From contig CAZVLN010000027.1 in the NCBI GenBank assembly GCA_964627995.1, forward strand, positions 1 through 29,197: 29,197 bases of DNA, written 5' to 3'. This document shows positions 16,961-25,446 of this stretch, one piece after another. This DNA is from JAWLFI01 sp964627995 (GTDB taxonomy: Bacteria > Bacteroidota > Bacteroidia > Chitinophagales > Saprospiraceae). The translations under genes were made by a program, and so were the position numbers. The notes below the pieces were generated by a model. That model had not been told where the DNA came from. It ran no database searches and was given only the letters and a program-made list of their open reading frames with translations. The stretch's first letter is position 1, and every line of letters begins with the position of its first letter.

Positions 16961-17128
16961 GACAGTTACTCAAAGGAAGAAATGGGGAATTAGTTTAAAA
17001 ATGCCTTTAAAAATCTATTATGTAATATAAAAACAGGCATCACGACATATTTTGTTTGGCAGAGAGCTTGTTTTTATCTGATTTATGTGGCTTTAACAGC
17101 TACTTAATGTTGTAGGAAGGAGATGCAC

Positions 17129-17165
17129 TAAAAAAACCCTCTGCCCCAAAATGGGGCGGAGGGTT
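17129..17165 (-). terminator. Rho-independent terminator after the sigma-factor operon
   Basis: A strong stem formed by AACCCTC-T-GCCCC and GGGGC-G-GAGGGTT (17135-17165), with a loop of about 5 nt. On the minus strand it is followed by a run of T complementary to the A's at 17130-17136. It lies about 90 bp after the stop of the beta-barrel gene and so ends the ECF operon, insulating it from the carotenoid gene downstream. Confidence 0.85.
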
Positions 17166-17254
17166 CTGACGCTTATTTGCGTGCGATATCTAATTCCTAG
17201 CAACCGGCCCGAGGATATAAAATCCAGATCGGCCATGCAGGTCATTAGGCTCAT

Positions 17255-18106
17255 TTAGAAGCCAATGAGTCGTATACCTACATTCAATGGCATCATATCG
17301 TAAACATCATTATTGTCTGCATCGAAGAAATCATTTAATGCAAGATTACCGTAAAGCGTGATCCATCCATATCCAATTTCAGCATTTACGCCATATCGGA
17401 ACTGATTGAAGTTGAAGTTGTTATTGGTGCGGTTGTCAAAAATATCAAACTTTTCCCGGTATTGAGTATTGAGGCGCAGCCCTACAAAACCTCCGGCTCC
17501 TACGCGGAAGGATCGTTTTGTGTTTTCAGGATTTGACTCAAAGTTTACCGTAAGCGGAACTGTCATATACCAGGCTGATAAGCGGTTAACATCGTAATCA
17601 GTGCCCGTGAAATCAAAGACAACATTGGGATCTCTGGGGCGCATGCTGACTTCGTTTTCCAAGTCATATTGGAAATATTCGAAACTCAAGCCCGACATGA
17701 GACTAATGTAGTTTTTATGCAGACTCAGTCTCGTCTTGAACAAGTGTATGTTGAAGTTCCACGAGCCCCAGACTTCCTGCTCCATAGGGTTTATGGCTCC
17801 TTCGATCTCGGGAAATATCTCGGATGGGGAGCCATCATTGTAGATATAACTTGCAAAACCAAAGTCAAACATTAGCCAACGCGTTTTCCAGGGGTCAAAG
17901 CTTTTTTCCTTTTCGTCGCTATCTTCAATTCCCAAGGTAATTTTTTTCTCGGGCACGGTGTCATTTTCCGACTCTTCCATGACCTGGATTTGAATCTTCT
18001 TCCCTTTGCGGTTGAGAGTAATCGTATCTCGGTTTTGCGCCCATTGGGGAGTCGATGAAAAAAGAAAAATAAAGGTCAGTAGAGAAAGGGGTAGTAAAGT
18101 TTTCAT
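17255..18106 (-). CDS. Outer-membrane beta-barrel protein, PorT-like
   Basis: 283-residue secreted beta-barrel: signal peptide MKTLLPLSLLTFIFLFSST, probable cleavage near QWAQ, an acidic linker (residues 25-60), then alternating hydrophobic and polar strands typical of the Bacteroidota PorT/OMP_b-brl_2 class, ending in LNVGIRLIGF with a terminal Phe. I start it at the ATG complementary to 18104-18106, not 32 codons upstream, because this start gives the signal peptide and overlaps the stop of the anti-sigma gene by 4 bp (ATGA). Third gene of the sigma/anti-sigma operon, so probably made together with them as an envelope-stress or surface target. No specific ligand can be inferred. Confidence 0.82.
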   Translation of the reverse strand: MKTLLPLSLLTFIFLFSSTPQWAQNRDTITLNRKGKKIQIQVMEESENDTVPEKKITLGIEDSDEKEKSFDPWKTRWLMFDFGFASYIYNDGSPSEIFPEIEGAINPMEQEVWGSWNFNIHLFKTRLSLHKNYISLMSGLSFEYFQYDLENEVSMRPRDPNVVFDFTGTDYDVNRLSAWYMTVPLTVNFESNPENTKRSFRVGAGGFVGLRLNTQYREKFDIFDNRTNNNFNFNQFRYGVNAEIGYGWITLYGNLALNDFFDADNNDVYDMMPLNVGIRLIGF

Positions 18107-18915
18107 TTTGTTGATTTTGATGATGAAAAGTATTGAGGTGTGATCGCATCCGCCCAGCGGTTGCGGCTCACTTCTTCTTTTAAATTTTCGATGGGGCGCC
18201 ATTGCGCTACCCAGTTTTTTTGATCTTCAGTTAATAATTGCGATAGGGGCTCATAAACACCTATAGTATTGGGGTCAATGGTTCCAGACGCTTCCCGGTC
18301 GGCTGGTTGTTCGACTACCTGTGCGCCATAAGCAGGTCGGGTAGTCACGACCACTGCATCGCCGTAGACAAAATTGGGACGATTAAGCGGCAATTGCATA
18401 ACCACATCCATGGAGCGAGAGTAGCTCTGCGCGGCATCCTGTGAAGGCTGTTTGCGTAGGTCGGGAATAGCTACCGGTTCAAGCCGTGGAAGAGGCTGCA
18501 CAGCTGCAGCTAAGTCTGACGCGATGCTCCTGGATTGCGCTGAAGGCGATACCTGCACGCGCTCGATAGAAACCATCTCGTCATGTATATGATCCACTGC
18601 AGCCACGGACTGAATCGAAGGTTGATCTGATGGAATCATCCACCATGTAGCGCTCAAGCTGATGAGCAAAAGCCATCCGGCGGCGGCGGCCCATCCCCAG
18701 TACGCTTTCTCTTCTCTTCTATACAAACTAGAAGCATTGGGGTAGACCATGGCAGGCGGAGTCAGTTTGATGTCATCCAAGCCCTCGATCTCGGCGGCTA
18801 TCTCGGGGTGTCGCTCTAGAAACGCCTCGAAAGCCTCTTGCTCGTCCGGAGGCAAAGTACCCTCAAGGTAGTCCAGTGCGTAAGCTTCGTAATTTAAACT
18901 ATGTATTCGTTTCAT
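18103..18915 (-). CDS. Putative membrane anti-sigma factor
   Basis: 270-residue single-pass membrane protein. The cytoplasmic part (residues 1-70) has YALDYLEGTLPPDEQEAFEAF, resembling the helical N-terminal region of anti-sigma factors that lack the zinc HxxxCxxC. One transmembrane segment follows at about 73-95 (WGWAAAAGWLLLISLSATWW), then an extracytoplasmic region of about 175 residues that is rich in Pro and Ser. It starts 3 bp after the sigma gene stop and overlaps the barrel gene. Position, topology and N-terminus all support an anti-sigma role: holding the ECF factor at the membrane until a periplasmic signal releases it. The trigger is unknown. Confidence 0.75.
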   Translation of the reverse strand: MKRIHSLNYEAYALDYLEGTLPPDEQEAFEAFLERHPEIAAEIEGLDDIKLTPPAMVYPNASSLYRREEKAYWGWAAAAGWLLLISLSATWWMIPSDQPSIQSVAAVDHIHDEMVSIERVQVSPSAQSRSIASDLAAAVQPLPRLEPVAIPDLRKQPSQDAAQSYSRSMDVVMQLPLNRPNFVYGDAVVVTTRPAYGAQVVEQPADREASGTIDPNTIGVYEPLSQLLTEDQKNWVAQWRPIENLKEEVSRNRWADAITPQYFSSSKSTK

Positions 18916-18918
18916 GAT

Positions 18919-19419
18919 TTAGCTTCGTTTCGTTTGCGTATCTGCTTTTTGTTCCCGCTCCAGCAGGCTGCGCATTTTTTTTCGGGCGCGAAAGAGATAT
19001 ACTTTCACCTGTGAAATGGACAATTCGGTCATCTCGGCCATCTCATCATAATTGTAGCCTTCGTAGTCTCGCAGCGTTACCAATTGTCGCTGCACCGGCG
19101 ATAAATAATCCAGTGCGCGATCCAGGATTTCCTGCATTTCCCACTGCTCCTCCGCATCTCGTGAACCCACGTGAATGGGAAGTACTGGAGTTGTCGGCTT
19201 TCGCTTTCGAAAGGCGTCGATCATCAAGCGATGGCCAACCGTAAACAACCAGGACTTCACGCGCTCCACTTCGATTTCTTCGCGTTTTTCCCACAATCGG
19301 GCAAAGGTCACCTGCATCACATCTTCCGCATCTGCATTCGTACGCATATTTTTTACCAAATAGCGATACAAATCATCCGAGTAGGTATCCACGATTGTAT
19401 TGTATGTCCGTGTCTTCAT
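18919..19419 (-). CDS. ECF-type RNA polymerase sigma factor
   Basis: 166-residue sigma-70 family ECF factor. Region 2 covers about residues 10-75 (DDLYRYLVKNMRTNADAEDVMQ, then VKSWLFTVGHRLMIDAFRKRK). Region 4 covers about 105-160 (LSPVQRQLVTLRDYEGYNYDEMAEM with the helix-turn-helix LSISQVKVYLFRARKKM). I chose the ATG complementary to 19417-19419 (MKTRTY); a GTG nine codons upstream is possible. It heads a three-gene operon with its putative anti-sigma and a beta-barrel protein. It probably directs transcription of its own operon and of other envelope genes elsewhere. Confidence 0.93.
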   Translation of the reverse strand: MKTRTYNTIVDTYSDDLYRYLVKNMRTNADAEDVMQVTFARLWEKREEIEVERVKSWLFTVGHRLMIDAFRKRKPTTPVLPIHVGSRDAEEQWEMQEILDRALDYLSPVQRQLVTLRDYEGYNYDEMAEMTELSISQVKVYLFRARKKMRSLLEREQKADTQTKRS

Positions 19420-19449
19420 TTCACTTATATTACGATTGCGCCCCACGAA

Positions 19450-20191
19450 AAGTTACAGCCTCCCCAAAAATATTCTAAATTTATTTTTATTTGGCCGCAT
19501 CCCCCGAGGCTTGAGGGCCTCGGCGGTCGGGTCATTCGGGGGTTCCGTCCTCGACCAATGGTCGGGACCCGCTCGCTATGCTCCCGGCCCCTACTACCCC
19601 TTGCGGGGCCTGCGCGCCGGGCACGCCTGGGGTTTGTTGTTAAGTCGATTCAGTGTTGAAATGTTGAGTTTTTTAGAAGGGGGTCAGGACTGTTCTTGCA
19701 TAGACCATTGAGAAAGATATCAAAGCTACACCGTATCAAAAATCCATCGGTCAAACCGGTAAATAAAGTGCTTTGTGTGAGGGCGAACCATATAACGGCT
19801 TTGCCGTTAATCTCTCGGGCATGAAGGCCGATCCGGTATTGCTCTCCATGAGACATTACCAGCAGTGCAGACGAGCAGACCATTTATAGGCGTGCCGTTA
19901 GGCACGGTCTATCGGTAGAGACAAAATATTCGAATAGTATGGCGTGCCGTAGGTACGCTCTGGGGTTTGTTGAGTTGAGCATCTAGTTAGTCGAATCCGG
20001 CCTGCCGCCTTTAACGCAGCGCTTGACTTAGTGAGCATTTGTAAATAACATCAACCGCCTCTCTCAGGTCCTAATAAAATTGTATCTTAGAAGAGCTTGT
20101 TATTGGATTACGCAATAATAGGTATAACTATTGCGATAAGGTTTTATTAAATATCTTCAGATAAACGAACACCGTAAAACACTTGTAGATC
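19450..20191. repeat. Repeat-rich gap: GC island C and three REP-like hairpins
   Basis: About 740 bp without a credible gene. A GC-rich block spans 19490-19640 and is rich in short palindromes. Then come hairpins AACGGC/GCCGTT (19794-19808), CGTGCC/GGCACG (19891-19906) and GCGTGCC/GGTACGC (19941-19958). The sequence CTGGGGTTTGTTG occurs at about 19626 and again at about 19960, each just after a GCACGC- or GTACGC-type end, so the block is at least partly a direct repeat. Several short frames overlap it but look fortuitous. The last 150 bp are AT-rich and should hold the promoter for the next gene. Confidence 0.55.
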
Positions 20192-20635
20192 ATGGCCAAA
20201 TCTCAAAAGACTGTTGAAACCGAAGTCAATGTCACCGACTTTATTCACGATTTTGTGGATAATGAGCAGAAGAAAGCTGACAGCTTTGAACTCGTGAAAA
20301 AGATGACCGAATGGTCCGGGCATGAGCCGAAAATGTGGGGTCCAAGCATCATTGGTTTTGGTAAATATCACTACACCTACAAAAGCGGACACAGCGGCAC
20401 AGCGCCACTGATCGGGTTTTCGCCCCGCAAGAGTAAAATCTCTCTGTATGTATTCACACCCATCGACAAGAACGAAAAGTTACTCGAAGATCTGGGGAAA
20501 TTTACCATGGGGAAAGCCTGCATCTATGTCAAAAAACTATCTGACATCAACCTAAAGGTGCTAGAAAAACTGTGTAAAAGCACCATGGCCCATTTAAAAC
20601 ATACACACGGAGACTCGAATGAAGAGGCCGGTTAA
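20192..20635 (+). CDS. DUF1801 (YdhG-like) domain protein
   Basis: 147-residue cytosolic protein of the DUF1801 family. The core is MTEWSGHEPKMWGPSIIGFG and YHYTYKSGHSGTAPLIGFSPRKSKISLYV, which are the usual conserved segments. The N-terminal 25 residues form a helix before it. The biochemical function of the family is not known; structures show a small alpha/beta fold. It precedes the membrane-protein gene by 45 bp on the same strand, so the two may be co-transcribed. Confidence 0.85.
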   Translation: MAKSQKTVETEVNVTDFIHDFVDNEQKKADSFELVKKMTEWSGHEPKMWGPSIIGFGKYHYTYKSGHSGTAPLIGFSPRKSKISLYVFTPIDKNEKLLEDLGKFTMGKACIYVKKLSDINLKVLEKLCKSTMAHLKHTHGDSNEEAG

Positions 20636-20680
20636 GCGTAACAAAACGGTTTACTTTATACACCCTCAAACTATTCAACG

Positions 20681-21136
20681 ATGAAATTCAATAAAAAAGA
20701 TGCACCAATTGATGACCGGTTACTTCTACCTGCCTATGGAAACACCATAGCCTGGTTAACTATTCTCTTAGGCCTCTTAATCGTCGTACAAGCGGGTTTT
20801 AGCTGGGGTGTTCTGGGTAAAGAATTATCCTCATTTGTGTTTAAATGCGCGATATTGATAGGATTAGGTTTGTTTGTAATTAGTAAAAACATGTTCAATT
20901 TACGCGCGGGACTGCTCGGTCGCCTAAGTGCGATGATGGCTTCCGTGGTTTACGCTATCGTGATTGTGATAATTAGTCCCGTTATTTCCTATCTTAAGGG
21001 AGACGGCTTATCCACGAGTCTGGAGCCGGCCGAGGTGATGATCAATATTTGCATTTTTTACTTTATTACACTTTTTATACGAATTGAGTCTTCCTCTAAG
21101 GAAAAATCAGCAAAAAGATCTCAGGTTGAAAACTAG
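20681..21136 (+). CDS. Four-helix membrane protein of unknown function
   Basis: 151 residues with four hydrophobic segments at about 20-45, 52-70, 85-105 and 118-138, a short polar N-terminus and a Lys/Ser-rich tail (SKEKSAKRSQ). There is no catalytic motif or recognised family. It follows the DUF1801 gene by 45 bp and is followed by a good terminator, so it is likely the last gene of a two-gene unit. Confidence 0.75.
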   Translation: MKFNKKDAPIDDRLLLPAYGNTIAWLTILLGLLIVVQAGFSWGVLGKELSSFVFKCAILIGLGLFVISKNMFNLRAGLLGRLSAMMASVVYAIVIVIISPVISYLKGDGLSTSLEPAEVMINICIFYFITLFIRIESSSKEKSAKRSQVEN

Positions 21137-21162
21137 AGGAGTTTGTGCCCCTTTTTTCTAAC

Positions 21163-21187
21163 TTACCCCTTCTCAAATAAGGGGTAA
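21163..21187 (+). terminator. Rho-independent terminator after the membrane-protein gene
   Basis: A perfect 9-bp stem TTACCCCTT (21163-21171) and AAGGGGTAA (21179-21187) with a 7-nt loop, followed by a T-rich tract. It lies 27 bp after the stop codon at 21136 and separates the two-gene unit from the TonB receptor. Confidence 0.8.
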
Positions 21188-21326
21188 CTTTTCCTTTTTG
21201 ACCCGAACAAATGTAGCCGTTGAGCTTGACGATTCGGGTATTTTTTCAATTCATCCCTCATATTCTACAATTCGTCGGATTACATTCGCTGATATCGACA
21301 AAAAAGTTCGGTCTTTATCATAAAAA

Positions 21327-23477
21327 ATGAAGGACCTACTACATCTGATGTTATTCTTGCTTAGCCCGATATGGATTATCGGGCAAACGGAAATTGAGGG
21401 CCACATCATCGACAAAGGAGGAAGAGGCATTGCCGGAGCCAGCATTTATCTGGAGGGAACCTATGCCGGAACCTTTAGCGACTCCACGGGTCGCTTTCAC
21501 TTCACTACATCGGAAACGGGGCAACAAACTCTGGTTGTTGAGTTTTTGGGATTTCGCACCGAGCGCCGAACGCTGCGGGTTCAGGAAATGCGTGGGCTTA
21601 AGCTGCGATTACGACCCGCAACCAACACCATGCAAGCGGTCAAGGTAACGGCAAGTACCTTCACGGCCGGTGATAATGGAAAAACAGCCGTGCTCAAACC
21701 CCTTGATATTGTGACCACACCAGGGTCATTAGGCGATGTGATAGGAGCCATACAAACACTGCCGGGTACACAGGCCAATGCAGAAGATGGTCGCTTATTT
21801 GTACGTGGGGGCGACGCCTCGGAAACGGCCATCTATGTCGACGGGATGAAAGTGTTTACGCCATACACGCGAGCTGTAGCGGGAACACCCGTACGAGGTC
21901 GGTTTAGCCCATTTTTATTCAAAGGCGTCAGTTTTAATTCCGGGGGCTATTCCGCGGCTTACGGACAGGCTTTGAGCGGAGTTTTAGACATGAAAACCAT
22001 TGACGAAGTAGATCAGGACGAAACGAATATTTCCCTCATGACCCTGGGGGCAGGTATCGGCCACACGGCAAAATGGGAGAATAGCTCGCTTTCCTTCAAC
22101 AGCTCCTATATCAATCTGGCACCCTACCTATGGCTGTATCCCGGTCGGTTAGAGAATATCAAGCCCTTTGAAGGCCTTTCCGGAGAAGCAATTTATCGAC
22201 GTCAGTATAAAGATGCCCGCTGGAAAACCTATATATCAGGTGATCAGGGACGCTTAGCCGTCCGACGGCCTAATATTAATACCGGGGAAGACGAGAAGCT
22301 GCGAGTTGCCAATCAAAACGCCTATCTAAACAGTACGTACACAGAAATAATTGATGACAACACTTCCTTATTTACAGGGATTAGCGGCGGCTGGAATGCC
22401 GATGATTTTCAAATGGGCGAGCAGCGGGTGGCTACCAAACTGGGCGGCGGGCAATACCGCTTAGCACTCAAACAACTCTACGGGGATCAATGGGTAATAG
22501 ACTTTGGAGGCGAACATCTGTTTGAGCATCATACTATAGAAGTTAGAAACAAAGATCGGCGCACCTTCTCTAATCAATACGCTGTCAACCTAACATCGGC
22601 GTTTACGGAGGGACAGTATCATTTTAATCCAGACTGGGCCATCAAGTCGGGATTCCGGTTGGAGTATGATCATGCCTTGCAACGCTGGTCTGCGCTCCCG
22701 CGCATGACGCTGGCTCATAAGTGGACAGAAAGAACGCAAATATCGCTGGCTTACGGCCGCTTTTCTCAAAACCCCCAGCCTGAATACCTGCATGCCCAGG
22801 GAGAACTGGAGCAAGCGATAGGACAGCATTTTCTGATGAACCTAAATTATAAAAGCAAGACACATCTTTTGCGTGTTGAAGGATATTTTAAGGACTATGA
22901 TCAACTGATTCGCTATCCGTCCACAGCGGAACGTCATCTTTCGACGGCCACCGGAAAAGGCTATGCCTATGGCGCAGATGTATTTTGGCGCGCGAATAAC
23001 TGGATTCGGAACCTTGATTTTTGGGTTAGTTATGGTTGGTTACAATCGGGGCGACTGTATAAGGACTATCCCGAATGGGCCACGCCGGCTTTTACGACGG
23101 AACACAATTTCTCTATTGTCGGAAAACGGTGGATCCCCTGGCTAAACTCACAACTGGGCGTCACCTACCAGTTTGCCAGCGGGCGTCCTTTTCACAATCC
23201 GAATCGCAGCGGCTTTATGCAATCTCGCTCGTCTGACTTTCATATCCTTAATTTTAGCTGGTCTTATTTGATTACACCGCAAAAAATCCTATTCATTTCT
23301 GTTCAAAATGCACCCAATATTAAAAACGAATTTGGACAGCGTTTTGGCACACACCGTAACGAAATGGGACAATTTCCTTCTCAAACTATACGGCCCAATT
23401 TTGACCAGATGTTTTTTGTCGGCTTTTTCTGGACGATTAGTTCAGATAAGTCAAAGAACCAATTGGATCAGTTGTGA
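21327..23477 (+). CDS. TonB-dependent outer-membrane receptor with CarboxypepD-like N-terminus
   Basis: 716-residue outer-membrane receptor. A signal peptide (to about IIGQ, residue 19) is followed by a carboxypeptidase-D-like regulatory domain (residues 22-100, with GRGIAGASIYLEGTYAG and DSTGRFHF). The plug comes next (residues about 120-230: LGDVIGAIQTLPGTQ, RLFVRGGDASETAIYVDG), then a 22-strand-type barrel to the C-terminus. Such receptors import siderophores, vitamins or glycan fragments with TonB energy. At 716 residues it is shorter than SusC (about 1000) and there is no SusD partner next to it, so a glycan role is not supported; the ligand is unknown. The last 25 codons are duplicated near 25.4 kb. 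Confidence 0.9.
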   Translation: MKDLLHLMLFLLSPIWIIGQTEIEGHIIDKGGRGIAGASIYLEGTYAGTFSDSTGRFHFTTSETGQQTLVVEFLGFRTERRTLRVQEMRGLKLRLRPATNTMQAVKVTASTFTAGDNGKTAVLKPLDIVTTPGSLGDVIGAIQTLPGTQANAEDGRLFVRGGDASETAIYVDGMKVFTPYTRAVAGTPVRGRFSPFLFKGVSFNSGGYSAAYGQALSGVLDMKTIDEVDQDETNISLMTLGAGIGHTAKWENSSLSFNSSYINLAPYLWLYPGRLENIKPFEGLSGEAIYRRQYKDARWKTYISGDQGRLAVRRPNINTGEDEKLRVANQNAYLNSTYTEIIDDNTSLFTGISGGWNADDFQMGEQRVATKLGGGQYRLALKQLYGDQWVIDFGGEHLFEHHTIEVRNKDRRTFSNQYAVNLTSAFTEGQYHFNPDWAIKSGFRLEYDHALQRWSALPRMTLAHKWTERTQISLAYGRFSQNPQPEYLHAQGELEQAIGQHFLMNLNYKSKTHLLRVEGYFKDYDQLIRYPSTAERHLSTATGKGYAYGADVFWRANNWIRNLDFWVSYGWLQSGRLYKDYPEWATPAFTTEHNFSIVGKRWIPWLNSQLGVTYQFASGRPFHNPNRSGFMQSRSSDFHILNFSWSYLITPQKILFISVQNAPNIKNEFGQRFGTHRNEMGQFPSQTIRPNFDQMFFVGFFWTISSDKSKNQLDQL

Positions 23478-23977
23478 GGTGGAGGTAGAATTGGATGAAG
23501 GGTTTTCGTAAGGGGTTTGGCATCTTCTTGAAAGTGGCACAGCATCACTCGAATGGGGGCACAATGCCCTCCGGAATATGCAGCATCCGCCGGATTGTCA
23601 GGAAAAATTTTTCAAAAATCCAGCTTTTCATCTTTTACTCCATGGATTGGTTGGGTCAGCTTGCTGCGGAATATCCATAGAGCTCAAGAGGGGTTCCTTT
23701 AACTTCCAGATCGTCCCTCATCTTAAGTTATAATCGTTTATGACCTACTTCATTCCGCAATGCCTTTATGATTTCTTTATTCGCGCATCTAACCTTAGTT
23801 TTACTTAAATTCTGCATTTTATTAGGCTGCGATGCGGTGAAAAATTCAATCAGGTGCGTTTCAATGACATGAGATTCCTTATCGTTCAATCACTTGCCCT
23901 AAGCACTTAGTATTCACGTTCATTTTCAAGAAAAGAGAAGATGTGGTCTTGGAATAATGTCTTTTTGTTGCTCAGCA
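23478..23977. other. Gene-free gap between TonB receptor and Fic gene
   Basis: 500 bp with only short, unconvincing frames on either strand. On the minus strand, part of 23500-23690 reads briefly like a protein fragment (DNPADAAYSGGH) broken by stops, so it may be the remains of a gene, but I cannot name it. No terminator for the receptor is obvious. Confidence 0.4.
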
Positions 23978-25060
23978 TCAGCTTTTCAATATTTTCAACA
24001 ATTTATGATTCAAATACAACTTCTCTTTCCCTACCTGCTCACTTTTAAGAAATCCACCTTCTTCCAGCGCTCTCAAATAATTTCCTACGGTTTTTAAATT
24101 TCCCAGGCCGGCTTCTTCCAGAAACTGCCGCTTGGTGTAAGGCAGCCGGAATAAAACCTCTATAAGGTCTTTGGAGTATACTTTAGGTAGTCGCTCTTGA
24201 ATTTTCGCCCCTACCTTAGCCATAAGGGTTTCGATCCGCCCGATGCGTTGGCGATCTTCTCTGGCGGTCCATTCGATCATGTCAAGCATGTATCCTACCC
24301 AGCCTTCCCAGTCATTTTGCTCGGTTACTGCCCGCAAGTTCTTATAATAAGCCGCTTTATTTTCCATAATATAACGGCTCAGGAACAAGGCCGGCAAGTC
24401 CAGCAACCCGGTTAGTTTCAGATAGAGCAACAAAATGATTCTTCCCACACGTCCATTGCCGTCAAAAAAGGGGTGGATTGCTTCAAACTGGTAGTGAATA
24501 ATAGCCATTTTCACCAAGGGGTCAAACTCATCTTGGACATGGATAAAATCTTCCAGGTTCTTCAGTTTTTGCCGGATGTTTTCTTCTCCTTCGGGTGGGG
24601 TATAAACCACTTTGCCGCTGGTCGGGTTTTTCAGTTGAGTGCCAGGTGCATTGCGTATGCCCGCATTGTTTTCTTTGATCACTTGCACCAGCTTGATGAA
24701 TAGGTTGGTGGTGAGTATAGGTTTCTTTTCCATTTCCTCCATACCCAACCAAAGAGCATTTTTGTAATGTAATGCTTCCTTTACAGCCGGGTTGTCTATT
24801 TTTTTATCAGCAATGGACTGCTTGAACAGCTCATCTTGGGTGGTGATTATGTTTTCTATAGCCGAACTAGCTTGTGCCTCTTGCAATTGTATGGTATCTA
24901 TGAACAGCGTAGGGTTGGGTAGCTTGGTTATAGCCCCTTTCAATTCGGATAAAGCCCGGCTAGCAGCAATAGTTTTTTTGAGAATCGCCATAGTTTCAAT
25001 CTTTGCCCTGGGCGGCAGCAGGGGCAAATCGTTATATGGTTTGTCAGGACTATAAGTCAT
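23978..25060 (-). CDS. Fic-domain AMP-transferase, class II (SoFic-like)
   Basis: 360-residue Fic/DOC protein. The active motif HPFFDGNGRVGR begins at His196 and matches HxFx(D/E)GNGRxxR fully. The inhibitory helix motif SSAIEN (65-70) fits (S/T)xxxE(G/N) and lies N-terminal to the Fic core, which defines class II. An N-terminal Fic_N-like region precedes it, and a C-terminal winged helix (about 300-355, TKRQFLEEAGLGNLKTVGNYLRALEE) follows, as in Shewanella SoFic (372 residues). The enzyme transfers AMP from ATP to hydroxyl side chains of target proteins, self-restrained by the glutamate. No antitoxin partner is needed or seen. It lies between the TonB receptor and an orphan copy of that receptor's 3' end, so it may have come in by recombination. 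Confidence 0.93.
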   Translation of the reverse strand: MTYSPDKPYNDLPLLPPRAKIETMAILKKTIAASRALSELKGAITKLPNPTLFIDTIQLQEAQASSAIENIITTQDELFKQSIADKKIDNPAVKEALHYKNALWLGMEEMEKKPILTTNLFIKLVQVIKENNAGIRNAPGTQLKNPTSGKVVYTPPEGEENIRQKLKNLEDFIHVQDEFDPLVKMAIIHYQFEAIHPFFDGNGRVGRIILLLYLKLTGLLDLPALFLSRYIMENKAAYYKNLRAVTEQNDWEGWVGYMLDMIEWTAREDRQRIGRIETLMAKVGAKIQERLPKVYSKDLIEVLFRLPYTKRQFLEEAGLGNLKTVGNYLRALEEGGFLKSEQVGKEKLYLNHKLLKILKS

Positions 25061-25112
25061 TTATTCGTCTTTTTAACAAGGTCGTTTATTACACCCGAAT
25101 CTATAACAAGGG

Positions 25113-25120
25113 CAAATATA
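25113..25120 (-). promoter_or_regulatory. -7 box upstream of the Fic gene
   Basis: On the minus strand TATATTTG matches the Bacteroidota -7 consensus TAnnTTTG, about 50 bp before the Fic start codon. The -33 region is not a clear TTTG, so the call rests on the -7 box alone. Confidence 0.45.
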
Positions 25121-25371
25121 ACAAAAAATTACACTTGTTTGAAGTTCGCGGGCGTTTATTGACCTCGTTCCACCCCCACTTCTAATTAATCGATTTCTGC
25201 ATTTTTTTGTTAATCATTTCTCGAATATTTATTGTTCTCTAACATCTTTGTAAGTCCCTATTGTTTACCTGACTTTTGTTTGATGGTATTCTTCGAAAGC
25301 GCTTTCCCTATTCGCCCAATTCGAGATTCAAAATTTTTTTCGCAATCATCTTTCCAAATGCTAAAATTATT

Positions 25372-25446
25372 GATCAAATGTTTTTTGTCGGCTTTTTCTG
25401 GACGATTAGTGCGGATAAGAACAGGAATCAGTTGGATCAGCTGTAG
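25372..25446 (+). pseudogene. Orphan duplicate of the TonB receptor 3' end
   Basis: These 75 bases align without gaps to the last 75 of the receptor gene (23403-23477). By hand count about 13 differ, and a stretch of 33 is identical. In the matching frame it encodes DQMFFVGFFWTISADKNRNQ and LDQL before a stop, against the receptor's SSDKSKNQLDQL end. Upstream (25325-25371) similarity fades quickly, so the rest of the second receptor gene is missing. It is a remnant of a paralog or of a rearrangement. Confidence 0.8.

Noticed and set aside
19650..19883. 77-codon minus-strand frame (MVCSSALLVMSHGE)
   Set aside because: It overlaps REP-like hairpins, has no recognisable domain, and its reading is probably by chance.
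23978..25060. Fic as part of a toxin-antitoxin pair
   Set aside because: The inhibitory motif is built into the protein (class II) and no small partner gene is next to it.
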